NCBI GenBank assembly: GCA_000717735.1
Contig: JOBE01000042.1
Span: 3,849 to 67,848 of the forward strand
Origin: Streptomyces griseoluteus
GTDB taxonomy: Bacteria; Actinomycetota; Actinomycetes; Streptomycetales; Streptomycetaceae
Length of the DNA stretch: 64,000 nucleotides
Direction of reading: 5' to 3'
The position numbers were made by a program, and so were the translations under genes. Numbering within the stretch: the stretch's first letter is position 1; every line of letters starts with the position of its first letter. Of the stretch, positions 50,884-59,083 are shown piece after piece. The notes beneath the pieces are model-generated. The model did not search any database. It was given only the letters and a program-made list of their open reading frames with translations, and had not been told where the DNA came from.

Positions 50884-51240
50884 CAACGTCGACCGCAACG
50901 CCGCGCCCTCGCTCGGCCAGAGCCTGCCCGAGCGCATCCTCGTCCCCCGCACCCGGTGGAGTCCGCGCTGCCCGGGATCATGTGCGCCGACAACCGGGAC
51001 CTGCTGTTCCATCGCCGCACCTTCACCGTGCCGCAGAACCGATCCGGCCGCCGGGTCGAAGCTGCACCTCGGCGCCGGCGACCACGAATTCACCGTCTGG
51101 GGCAACGGCACCCGTGTCACCGGCCACCGCGGCGGCTACGACCGCTTCGAGGTCGACATCCCCCCCGCAGCTGCGCGCCGGAGCCGACGAACTGGTCGTG
51201 CGCAAAGCTGATGACGGCGTCGACGGCGGCGCCCGAGGCG
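50884..51240 (+). pseudogene. GH2 (beta-galactosidase-type) sugar-binding domain remnant, multiple frameshifts
   Basis: Pieces in three frames together read as a GH2 N-terminal domain: LPERILVP, then VESALPGIMCADNRDLLFHR with RTFTVP, then LHLGAGDHEFTVWGNGTRVT with GHRGGYDRFEVDI, then PPQLRAGADELVV. Three frame changes and the missing catalytic barrel make it a decayed gene. Confidence 0.5.
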
Positions 51241-51307
51241 TTGGGGAGCCGCACCGCGGGGCCTTCCGAGCGCTTGCGCCCGGAAGGCCCCGTTCGGGGT
51301 CGCAGGC

Positions 51308-52459
51308 TCAGGCGGTGTGCAGCCGCAGGCCGTACCGGCCGAGGATTTCGTTGATCGGCTGGAACCACGTCTCGCCGCCGGAGGAGCAGTTGCCCCAGCC
51401 ACCCGAGGTGACGCCCTGGGCCTGGTCACCGCTGAGGAACGAGCCGCCGGAGTCGCCGCCCTCCGCGCAGACGCTGGTCTTGGTCATCTGGTACACGGCG
51501 CCCTGGCTGTAGTTGACCGTCTCGTTCTTGGCCAGGACCGTGCCGCAGCGCCAGTGCGTGGTGGAGCCGGAGCGGCAGATCGAGGAGCCCACCGGGGCCT
51601 CGGCCGAGCCGCGGACGAGCTGGTCGGGGATGGTGCCCCAGCCGAGCACCACGGGCACGGTCCACCAGCCGCTGTGGATCGAGACGTACGCGTAGTCGTC
51701 GCCCGGGAACGACGAGCCCTGGAATGTGCCCATCGCGGAGCCGTCCCAGCCACGCACCGCCGCGCCGGCCCGACCGCAGTGCCCGGCCGTCACGAAGCCG
51801 CCGTACACGGAGAAGCCGATCGAGCAGCGGACGTTGCCCGTGTAGTACGGGTCGCCGCCGACCGTGCCGGCCGCGTACGTACGGGGGGCCTGCGCCGTCT
51901 CCACGACGGTGACGGGGCCGCCGGCCCGGGCCCGTTCCACGAAGGACCGCACGGCGGGGGTCTGCCGCTCGGAGCGCACGACGTCGACCACGACGCTGTT
52001 GGTCCTCGGGTCCACGTGCCAGCCGGCCACTCCGGCGGGTGCGCGCAGTGCGTCCAGGCGGGCCTTGGCGCGGTCCAGCGTGGCCGCGCTGTGCCGGACG
52101 AGCCGTGTGTCGGCGCCCAGCGCGCGGACCTCCCCCTCCTGGGCGCGGTCGGTCACGGCGACGACCAGTCGACCGCTCGCCGGGTCGAACCACGAACCGC
52201 CGTACGCGGCGCCGGCGCTCCGACGAGCGGCCTTCTCCACCGCGACGGCGGCCTTCTCGGCGCTCAGCCGTTCCTCGGCTTCGGCGGCGGTGAGCCCGAG
52301 GTCCCGGCTCATGGCGTCGAGCAGTCCGGCCGAGGTGTACGGCGCAGCCGAGGGCTCCGGCAGCGGGGCCGCGCCCGCCGCGCCGGCCTCGGCGGCGCCC
52401 AGACCGACCGTCAGAAGCAGGGCAGCGATGGCGGCGCGCAGGGGGGCGGTGCGTTTCAC
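51308..52459 (-). CDS. Secreted S1-family serine protease (streptogrisin/alpha-lytic type)
   Basis: 383 aa. Signal peptide (LRAAIAALLLTVGLGAAEAG), alpha-lytic pro-domain (~45-190, with SWFDPASGRLVVAVTD) and a mature chymotrypsin fold with His in GGFVTAGHCGRAG, Asp in PGDDYAYVSIHS and Ser in AEGGDSGGSFLSGDQAQG. The length fits two-domain streptogrisins that fold with their pro-region and cleave it themselves. The GTG at 52459 follows GGAGGTACC. A perfect LacI-type operator lies 25 bp upstream. Confidence 0.92.
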   Translation of the reverse strand: MKRTAPLRAAIAALLLTVGLGAAEAGAAGAAPLPEPSAAPYTSAGLLDAMSRDLGLTAAEAEERLSAEKAAVAVEKAARRSAGAAYGGSWFDPASGRLVVAVTDRAQEGEVRALGADTRLVRHSAATLDRAKARLDALRAPAGVAGWHVDPRTNSVVVDVVRSERQTPAVRSFVERARAGGPVTVVETAQAPRTYAAGTVGGDPYYTGNVRCSIGFSVYGGFVTAGHCGRAGAAVRGWDGSAMGTFQGSSFPGDDYAYVSIHSGWWTVPVVLGWGTIPDQLVRGSAEAPVGSSICRSGSTTHWRCGTVLAKNETVNYSQGAVYQMTKTSVCAEGGDSGGSFLSGDQAQGVTSGGWGNCSSGGETWFQPINEILGRYGLRLHTA

Positions 52460-52483
52460 GGTACCTCCTGATGCGGGGGGCTT

Positions 52484-52497
52484 TGAGAGCGCTCTCA
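52484..52497. promoter_or_regulatory. LacI-family operator upstream of the protease
   Basis: TGAGAGCGCTCTCA is a perfect 14-bp palindrome with a CG centre, the form bound by LacI/CebR-type repressors in Streptomyces (compare TGGGAGCGCTCCCA). It lies 25-38 bp before the GTG start, so a bound repressor would block transcription. No LacI gene is in the window. Confidence 0.65.
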
Positions 52498-52599
52498 GTG
52501 AGACGCCGTCACCACGCTATCCGGCCTCGCTTGTCAGGTCCATACCAGGTTCCGGCCGTCGTGACGGCCGGCCCCGCTCCCCACTCGCGGCGCGACGAA

Positions 52600-52925
52600 G
52601 CCCCGGACCTCGACCCCGTGCCCGCAGTTACGGGCTCTGCGGAAGATCTGCCAGGACTTCAGTCCCGCGATGCTTCGTTCGACCGGCGCTCTTGCCGCTG
52701 ACAGGGCCCGTTGATCGTCTGCTGGATCGTGGACAGGTCCTGGCGGGGAAGCCGTCTGATCGGTGTGGTCACCCAGGGGCCGGCCTCGATGTAGGCGCGG
52801 TCGGCGAGGATCGGAACTCCCTGGCGTTCACAGATCCGGATGATGCGGTGGGTGCGGGCGGCGATCAGGTCGTGGGTGCGGCCGGGCAGTGCGGGGGAGA
52901 TCCACAGCAGCTCTGGGAGTAGTCG
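52600..52925 (-). pseudogene. IS5-type DDE transposase remnant (DDE_Tnp_4)
   Basis: LLWISPALPGRTHDLIAART followed by HRIIRICERQGVPILADRAY and TPIRRL is the central part of a DDE_Tnp_4 transposase. The end (SAARAPVERSIAGLKSWQIF) is in another frame after ~52695. The N-terminus is missing, and no inverted repeats were recognised. Confidence 0.7.
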
Positions 52926-52999
52926 GCCTTGCTGACGGTTTGCTGACCGTCGATGGTTCGTAGCATCCCTGACCCGCACTGATGCCTGGTGGTCGCGGT

Positions 53000-53164
53000 A
53001 TGTGGTGGAACTTCGTGGGCCGTACGGACGAGGAGATCCATAAGGTGAGGGAGGACTGGATGACGTCCGACCGCTTCGGCGAGGTGAAGGGCTATGACGG
53101 CGACCCGCTCTCAGTCCTGGAGGTCCCGACAACCCAACTGAAGGCGCGGAGTCGGGTGCGTTGA
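53000..53164 (+). pseudogene. Pirin C-terminal remnant, copy 2
   Basis: WWNFVGRTDEEIHKVREDW, then SDRFGEVKGYDGDPLSVLEV and TTQLKARSRVR. It is homologous throughout to copy 1 at 42194-42358 and in the same orientation. Only the C-terminal ~55 residues remain. Confidence 0.75.
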
Positions 53165-53210
53165 CCTGGTCTTTTCTCTGTCGAGCCGATGTGGGGTCGG
53201 GGGAAGCGCG

Positions 53211-53288
53211 ACCCCCGCCTGTGGCTGTCGTGGCGACTGCGGGAGGGGTGTATCGCAGCCCTCCCGCAGTCGCGCAGTCGGCGGGGGT
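53211..53288. repeat. Nested inverted repeat
   Basis: A perfect 15-bp stem, GCGACTGCGGGAGGG (53233-53247) with CCCTCCCGCAGTCGC (53259-53273), is nested inside a 9-bp outer repeat, ACCCCCGCC (53211-53219) with GGCGGGGGT (53280-53288). There is no T-run. It could be a terminator of the pirin-side transcript or a structured end of a mobile element. The rest of 53165-53656 shows no gene. Confidence 0.6.
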
Positions 53289-53656
53289 GTTTCCAGCGTG
53301 TGCCCGTGTGCGAGCAGGTCTGGTCAGCTGAATGCCGACCTTTTGCCGACTTTGCTGACGAATCATCAGGTGATCTGGCGGCGGCGCGCTGACCCGCGCC
53401 GAGACGGACCAACCGCCGGGCTGACGCCCCAATGAACTGGCGGATGAACACGGCTGAAGGCCGACGCGAGTCCGGGAGCTGCGGGGGATGGCGGTCGGCC
53501 GCCCTCGTGCGCGGAGCAACGGTTTGCCCGCCTCCGGGTTGGCACTCCTGCACGGAACCGCTGGGAACGACGCTCGGCGCGTGCGAAAATCCCACTGGTT
53601 GATCATCTCTGTGGGGAGGGTGCGCTGCCCGCCGCGCCTGGGGGAGGGAGCCTCGT

Positions 53657-55501
53657 ATGGCCCTGATGTCGTCCGGACTCAAGTGGCCCAATCTGCCCGA
53701 CTACTTCCACGACTGGGCGCTGGTCGACGTGGAGACCTCGGGGCTGCGGCCTGGTCGGGACCGGGTACTGTCCCTGGCCATCCTCACGTTCGACCCGCAC
53801 GGCCGGCAGACAGGGGAGTTCTTCACCCTCCTCAACCCCGGCTGCGACCCGGGTCCGGTGCACATTCATGGTCTCACTCCCGCTCGTCTCGCGGGCGCCC
53901 CGACCTTCGAGGAGATCGCGCCGCAGGTAGGAGCACTGCTCAGCAAACGTGTCCTGGTCGCCCACAACGCGCAGTTCGACTACGACTTCCTGGCGCATGA
54001 GTTCGCCCGCGTCCGCTCCTGGGTACCGGTCAGCAGGCGGTTGTGCACGCTGGCCCTCAACCGCCTGGTGGGACCCGCGACACCCGATCTCAAGCTGGGC
54101 ACTCTCGCCGAGCACTACGGGGTGCAACAGCTGAAGGCCCACGACGCACAGGACGACGTACGGGTGCTCTCCGGCATTCTGCGCGGTTCGTTGAGCGCGG
54201 CCGAGCGACTGGGCCTGTCCCTGCCGCTTCTGGACTGCCCTCCCCGCCAGGACTACAAGCCGTACGTCCCCAAGACGCCCTGCGCGTATCGAAATCCCGG
54301 CCGACTGACGCCGGGGGAGTCGCTGATGCAGGGGATGAAGGTCGCGATCACCGGGGAGACGCGGGTCTCCCGCGAGGAGCTGATCGCCCGCTCGGTGGCG
54401 GCCGGGCTGAACATGATGACCTCGGTCAGCAGCCGGACCAGCGTCGTCGTCACCAACGACCCCGAGGCCGGATCGGCCAAGCTCAAGCGCGCCGCCGACG
54501 AGGGCGTTCCGCTCGTGGACGAGCCGACCTATCTGCGGCTGCTGGAGAACGTGCGTCCAGGCCAGACCAAGGGTGCAGCCCGGCAGGGTCGTACGGTGGA
54601 GACGCCTGCGAGCGCGTCCACCGCTCCTCCTGCGCCGATGCCGAGCCTTCCTGCACAGCGGACCGCTGCACCGGCCTCATCCACTGCTGTTGCGGATCAG
54701 TCGCTCACCGGGCGCAGGGTCTTGGTCCTCGGCGGCACCCACGACGAGGCCGCCGAGGCACGTGCGCGTGCTGTCGCCCTTGGAGCTTCCGCGGCGGTCA
54801 ACCTCTCCGCCAGCGTGTCCGACGTCGTCGTACTACCCGGCGGCGAAGCGGACCGGCGGATGGCCCGCATCGCCGCGCTCGGCCTCCGCGTCCACGGTGC
54901 CGGCTGGCTCCTTGCAGCTGCGACCACGCCCACTTCCGTGACCGCCCAGGTGGCGGCCGGACATCAGCCAGACGCGGCATCGGTACTGGTCCGAGGGGCT
55001 GTCATCGACCTGAGCGACATCGGTGCGGCATGGACGGTGGCAGCCACATGGCGTCAGCAGACCACATGTGACGTGGACGTCGTCGCCTTCGCGGTCGACG
55101 CGCAGGAACAGGTGCCAGGCGATGAGGACTTTGTCTTCTACGGCGCCCCCGAGCACCCCGACGGGACCGTACACCTCGGCACGCACGGTCCGACGGATCA
55201 GGCTGTCACTGTCGATCTGGAACGTCTGCCCTTGGAGATCCACCGGGTCGTCATCGCCGCCGCGATCGACGGTGCCGCGACCTTCTCCGACGTCGGGGCC
55301 ATCGAGATCACTGTCACCTGCGGGATCGGCGCGGCCCCGGCCGCTCGGGCCACGCTCGACGCCGCTACCACCGAGCGCACGATGATCCTCGCCGAGCTCT
55401 ACCGCCGAGGGGAGGGCTGGCGGCTACGGGCCGTGGGGCAAGGCTACGACCACGGCCTGGCCCGCCTTGCCCGTGGCTACGGCGTCGACGTCGCCGATTA
55501 G
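53657..55501 (+). CDS. DEDDh exonuclease - BRCT - TerD domain protein
   Basis: 614 aa. Residues ~15-185 form a DnaQ-like DEDDh 3'-5' exonuclease (WALVDVETSGLRPGRDRVLS, VLVAHNAQFDYDFLAHEF, and LKAHDAQDDVRVLSGIL). A BRCT domain (~225-300) begins QGMKVAITGETRVSREELIA, and a second BRCT-like unit (~345-420) begins SLTGRRVLVLGGTHDEAAEA. A TerD-type domain closes the protein (~435-614; IDLSDIGAAWTVAATWRQQT, DEDFVFYGAPEHPDGTV). TerD domains bind Ca2+ in stress and phage-response systems. The protein likely trims DNA in a damage or defence response. The ATG at 53657 follows GGGGAGGGAG. Confidence 0.88.
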   Translation: MALMSSGLKWPNLPDYFHDWALVDVETSGLRPGRDRVLSLAILTFDPHGRQTGEFFTLLNPGCDPGPVHIHGLTPARLAGAPTFEEIAPQVGALLSKRVLVAHNAQFDYDFLAHEFARVRSWVPVSRRLCTLALNRLVGPATPDLKLGTLAEHYGVQQLKAHDAQDDVRVLSGILRGSLSAAERLGLSLPLLDCPPRQDYKPYVPKTPCAYRNPGRLTPGESLMQGMKVAITGETRVSREELIARSVAAGLNMMTSVSSRTSVVVTNDPEAGSAKLKRAADEGVPLVDEPTYLRLLENVRPGQTKGAARQGRTVETPASASTAPPAPMPSLPAQRTAAPASSTAVADQSLTGRRVLVLGGTHDEAAEARARAVALGASAAVNLSASVSDVVVLPGGEADRRMARIAALGLRVHGAGWLLAAATTPTSVTAQVAAGHQPDAASVLVRGAVIDLSDIGAAWTVAATWRQQTTCDVDVVAFAVDAQEQVPGDEDFVFYGAPEHPDGTVHLGTHGPTDQAVTVDLERLPLEIHRVVIAAAIDGAATFSDVGAIEITVTCGIGAAPAARATLDAATTERTMILAELYRRGEGWRLRAVGQGYDHGLARLARGYGVDVAD

Positions 55502-55662
55502 CCGGCGGACCGGTCTTCGTGCCCCACCGTCATGTCCGGCCGACCGTCCACGGCAGGGGGATCCCGGTCGAATGTGTACTCGCGGGCCGTTCCGTCGTGC
55601 ACGTGGCCGCGGAGATATGGGTACATGGCGGCCCGCAGCCACGCAGGGGGCCTCGCTGACGC

Positions 55663-55887
55663 TCAGCGCGTTTCGTTCGACAGCTTGTGACCCAGACCCA
55701 GACGGCGGGCATCGCGCTCCGGCCGGATGGCGGTCAGGGTCACCAGGCCGGCGACGAGCATCACCGTGGCGGCGATGAGGAACGCTGTGGTGTAGCCGTG
55801 GGCGGGAGAGTCGGCCGCGTCGATGAGATGGCCGGTCAGGGAGGGTGCGACGAGGCCGGGCAGGGTGCCGATGCCGGCGACGACTGA
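55663..55887 (-). pseudogene. MFS transporter, C-terminal remnant
   Basis: SVVAGIGTLPGLVAPSLTGH, LIDAADSPAHGYTTAFLIAA and VMLVAGLVTLTAIRPERD are the last two membrane helices of an MFS permease. Upstream coding is lost where IS481 debris starts. Confidence 0.7.
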
Positions 55888-55924
55888 GCTCGTGCAGCAA
55901 CCTGCCTCGTGCCCGGCCCGGCCC

Positions 55925-56083
55925 GGATCGGCCCGATCCTGGGCCTCCCCGCCTTGACCGTCCACCGGATCCTGAGCCGTCACCGGTTCAACCGGCTGTC
56001 CTTCATCGACCGCCCGACCGGCACGGTGATCCGCCGCTCGGGCGGGAGTCTGGTCCGTGACTGGTCCGGAGACGAACGCTGAG
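55925..56083 (+). pseudogene. IS481-family transposase fragment
   Basis: LGLPALTVHRILSRHRFNRL followed by SFIDRPTGTVIRR is the helix-turn-helix region of IS481-type transposases. The DDE domain is absent; the frame stops at 56083. Confidence 0.65.
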
Positions 56084-56187
56084 CGATCGAATCGACGGCT
56101 TAAGGTGCTGGATTGGATTCGGACTGTGCCTGATTCGGCGCTGCGATACGGTGAGCGATTTCCAGACAGGTGGACAGACTTGGCGTG

Positions 56188-56258
56188 CTAGAAGAACCCA
56201 GTGCTTTCGGGGAATAGCTACAAAAGATGTTCTTCGTCTGGCTGGTGATACAGCAGCT
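56188..56258 (-). pseudogene. Aldehyde dehydrogenase 3' end, copy 2
   Basis: The reverse strand carries QTKNIFCSYSPKALG with small indels relative to the ALDH tail. At the DNA level ctagaagaa, tcgggga and gttcttcgtctg line up with copy 1 at 41941. It is more degenerate than the other two copies. Confidence 0.55.
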
Positions 56259-56523
56259 GCACCTCTGCTGACCTGGGGAAAAGGTAACAGGCGTGGCTCT
56301 CTGGTGGGGGCTGGTCCGGAATTGGTCCGTTTCCTGGTCCGGGCAGTCCCTTGGTGGAGAAGCCGGCATGGGAAGTTCTGGGAGTGATCCATGTCCAGCA
56401 CGTCCTTGGCGCTCGATCCGCCCCGGGTGGTCACGCAGGCCGCCCGGTGGCCTAGGCCGCCGAAGGCGACCACGACCACCGGGCGGAGCCGTCCGGTTCC
56501 CGGAGGGTGTCGGCGCACGCCGC

Positions 56524-57021
56524 TCAGCAGTTCCGGATGGACCACACGGGCGTCCAGTCGTACGTGAAGGGCGTGGGCTCCGGCAGGACGACGTCCAGCA
56601 CCTGGCCGTTCTGGCCGTAGAAGAACGCGGCGGCGCCGACCTGGTTGTTCACCACCTGGCCCACGCCGTTCCAGTGGGACAGGGAGTACTGGTGGCAACG
56701 GTAGAGGAAGAAGACCTTGTACTTGCCCACCACCGGGTCCCAGACCCCGGTGCAGAGATTCCCCGACGCGCACGTGACGGGGCTGCCCGACGTCGTGTGC
56801 ACGTAGTCCGCCCAGGGCGAGACCGTCGGCGATACGGCCGCCACGGCACGCGAGGACGGCCCCTCGCCCCGGGGCGCCTGCGGCATCACCATGATGTGGC
56901 CGCCGCCCTCGCGAGGCCCGTCCGAGGCCGCCGCCTGGGCCGGGCCCGCCGCGAAGGCGGACACCAGCACCCACAGGAAGGCACCGACCACACCGAGGGT
57001 GGAACGCCAGGTACGCGACAT
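56524..57021 (-). CDS. Secreted small cysteine-containing protein, I36/beta-gamma-crystallin-like
   Basis: 165 aa with a Sec signal (LGVVGAFLWVLVSAFAAGPA, then QAAA). The mature end has CASGNLCTGVWDPVVGKYKV, HQYSLSHWNGVGQVVNNQVG and DWTPVWSIRNC, the pattern of Streptomyces secreted proteins resembling the I36 peptidase-inhibitor fold. The function is unproven. The ATG at 57021 follows AAGGAG. It lies 29 bp after the serine-hydrolase gene on the same strand, possibly one operon. Confidence 0.75.
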   Translation of the reverse strand: MSRTWRSTLGVVGAFLWVLVSAFAAGPAQAAASDGPREGGGHIMVMPQAPRGEGPSSRAVAAVSPTVSPWADYVHTTSGSPVTCASGNLCTGVWDPVVGKYKVFFLYRCHQYSLSHWNGVGQVVNNQVGAAAFFYGQNGQVLDVVLPEPTPFTYDWTPVWSIRNC

Positions 57022-57050
57022 CGTCACTCCTTCTCCGGGAATCCCCGGGT

Positions 57051-58278
57051 TCACTTCTGACTCGTGCACAGCGGTACGTCCGGCAACTGGTTGTCCGGAT
57101 GGCTGATGTAGATGTTGGTGACGTAGCCCCCGTACTGCGGCAAATACGCCCACCAGTCGTTGGTGTACGGCGGGACGGAGACGAGCTGCCCCTTCTTCTG
57201 GCAGCCCACCAGCACCTCCACGCCGGCCGGGAGCCGGGTCAGCAGGTTGTCCCCGACTACCGGTTCCGTCCGGACGGCGACGTCCTGACCCCACGTCCCG
57301 TACCACTTTCCCTTCGGTGCCGTTCCGCCGGGAACGTTCAGGGAACGGGTCAGCCGGCCGACGTCGGTGTACGCCCTTCCGTACGACGTGCCGTCCGGGT
57401 GCAGCGTGAGGACGGCCACGATCGAACGGTCACCGGCACCGACGGTGCCGGTCGTGTGCAGCGCCGGTCGGCTCAGGTCGACGCTCGCGTCACCCGCGCC
57501 GGCGGACGAGGGGGGGCGAGGCGTCGATGCCACGAGCCGCAGTGGTGCCTACGGAACCGCAGTTCCCCTTCGCGTACCTCCCCGACCAGCCCTGCTTCAC
57601 GGCCCACGGGCGGTCGAACGCGGCGGCGATGCCGAAATGCTGGTCGAAGGTGTCCGACGCGCACCGGGTCGACTGGCGCAGACGCTCCATGATGAAGTCA
57701 CGAACCGGCGCGGGAGCGGACTCCAGGATGTGTCGGTAGGTCTTCACGGTGTCGCGGGCCGACATGGCCGTGTAGCCCCAGTACCCCTCGTAGGCCGCCG
57801 GTGGGGGAGCGGTGTCGGCGAGCCCGAGCCGCGTGACCATGCGCTCGACGATCGCCGGCCCGCCGTAGGCCGACCAGTAGTGGTTGGCGGCGGCGTCCTG
57901 ACTGCTACGGAGCATGACGTCCAGCCGCGTGCGGTCGGCGGCCGGGACGGTGTCGGGGCTGCGGTTCCACAGGAAGTCGAGGGCGATCAGGAGCTTGACG
58001 ACCGACGCGGACCGGAACGTGGCGGCCGGGTCGAGCTGTTCGGTGAACGTCCCGGTCTGCCGGTCGAACACGGCCACGCCCGCCGTGACCCCCGCGGGCA
58101 CCTGGGGGCTCGCGGGCGTGACCGACACGGAGTCACCCGTCGGTTCCGTCGCGGCCGCGACGGAGTGCGGGAGCGCCGCGCCGGTGAAGGAGAGGGAGAG
58201 GAAGGCCGCGGTCGCGGCGAGCAGACGCCGAGGCGCACGGCGAGCGGTGGTGTGGGAGTGTCCGGCGATGCGGAGCAT
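57051..58278 (-). pseudogene. Secreted beta-lactamase-like serine hydrolase with SH3-like tail, frameshifted in a homopolymer
   Basis: A signal peptide (RRLLAATAAFLSLSFTGAAL) precedes a class A beta-lactamase-type fold with the SxxK motif in FRSASVVKLLIALDFL. After GTTAARGIDASPP the frame breaks in a run of seven G (57510-57516). With six, the protein runs on through GAGDASVDLSRPALHTTGTV into an SH3-like tail (KGKWYGTWGQDVAVRTEPVV ... YGGYVTNIYISHPDNQLPDV). A hydrolase with a wall-binding SH3 tail suggests action on peptidoglycan, as inference. The single extra base is likely a sequencing error or recent mutation. Confidence 0.7.
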
Positions 58279-58425
58279 GGCGTGAGGGGTCCTCGCTTGG
58301 TGTGAGAGCGGGCTGCCCGGTCTCGAAAGGGGCGGCGGACGAGGGCGGCGAGACCGCGGCGCGGGGCCTCTGGCGGGACGCGAAGGGCTCCACCGGAGCG
58401 GGCCGGGCGTACGACTCCCGGCGGT

Positions 58426-58926
58426 CTACGGGATGTTGCACTCCGTCATGCCGGGCCAGGGATCGGTCGACGTCCACACGTCGACGGCGGGGATGAAGCC
58501 CCACCCGTGATTGCCGTCGCGACCGGGAGCGATGCGGTCACCCATGGTGTAGTACCAGATGTTGTTGCCGCCGCTGTGCGCGGCGCCGCTGGCCCAGCAC
58601 ACGAACCAGCTCGTCGACGTGTCGATCCAGCCGATCACCGGGCACGCGGCGATGAAGCTGCCGCAGCCGTACAGCGGGGCGCCGGCACGATTGCCGCACA
58701 CCCAGTCACGCGCCCAGGTGCGCCCCGTGTACGCGTCGTAGTGGCTGACGTTGCGGGCGGTGCACGACGCCTGGGCCGCGAGGGGCGCGGCCTCGGCCGT
58801 AGGCGGCGCGCTCCGCACCGCGCGGGTGGTCGTGCCGGCCTGCGGCGACGACGCCTGAACGGCGCCGGCGCCGAACAGCACGGCCAGGAGGGCGGCGAGC
58901 ATCGCCACCGCTCGTCTCACAGACAT
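58426..58926 (-). CDS. Secreted SH3-like protein
   Basis: 166 aa with a Sec signal (RRAVAMLAALLAVLFGAGAV, QASS). The mature part is cysteine-rich and SH3-like: YDAYTGRTWARDWVCGNRAG, GWIDTSTSWFVCWASGAAH and NNIWYYTMGDR. Its SH3-like part resembles the tail of the hydrolase downstream. It is divergently transcribed from the LysR gene at 59084, with an inverted repeat between them. Confidence 0.75.
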   Translation of the reverse strand: MSVRRAVAMLAALLAVLFGAGAVQASSPQAGTTTRAVRSAPPTAEAAPLAAQASCTARNVSHYDAYTGRTWARDWVCGNRAGAPLYGCGSFIAACPVIGWIDTSTSWFVCWASGAAHSGGNNIWYYTMGDRIAPGRDGNHGWGFIPAVDVWTSTDPWPGMTECNIP

Positions 58927-59030
58927 GTTTCGGCCCCCGTTGTCGTGAAAGCAATGGTCGGACGGCCCTGCGGAACCAAGGAGTTGTCACGGGGCGTCGC
59001 TTGAGAGCCGAGCCTTCCACTCGCACTCTG

Positions 59031-59063
59031 TTCATGTCATCGGTTGTGGCCATGCGACATGAA
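59031..59063. promoter_or_regulatory. Inverted repeat in the LysR/secreted-protein divergent promoter
   Basis: TTCATGTC (59031-59038) and GACATGAA (59056-59063) are perfect inverted arms separated by 17 bp, 21 bp before the LysR ATG and 105 bp before the secreted-protein ATG. Position and symmetry fit a LysR autoregulatory operator. Confidence 0.5.
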
Positions 59064-59083
59064 AGACGATCGATAAGGGATTC

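Noticed and set aside
51180..51260. Minus-strand NASGAAVDAVISFAHDQFVG resembling an NLP/P60 start
   Set aside because: Only ~20 residues match loosely and the plus strand here is better explained as GH2 debris.
55498..55626. A 42-codon minus-strand frame starting MYPYLRGHVHDGTAREYTFD
   Set aside because: The codons look coding-like, but there is no recognisable family and it ends on the exonuclease stop. Not enough to call a gene; could be a remnant.
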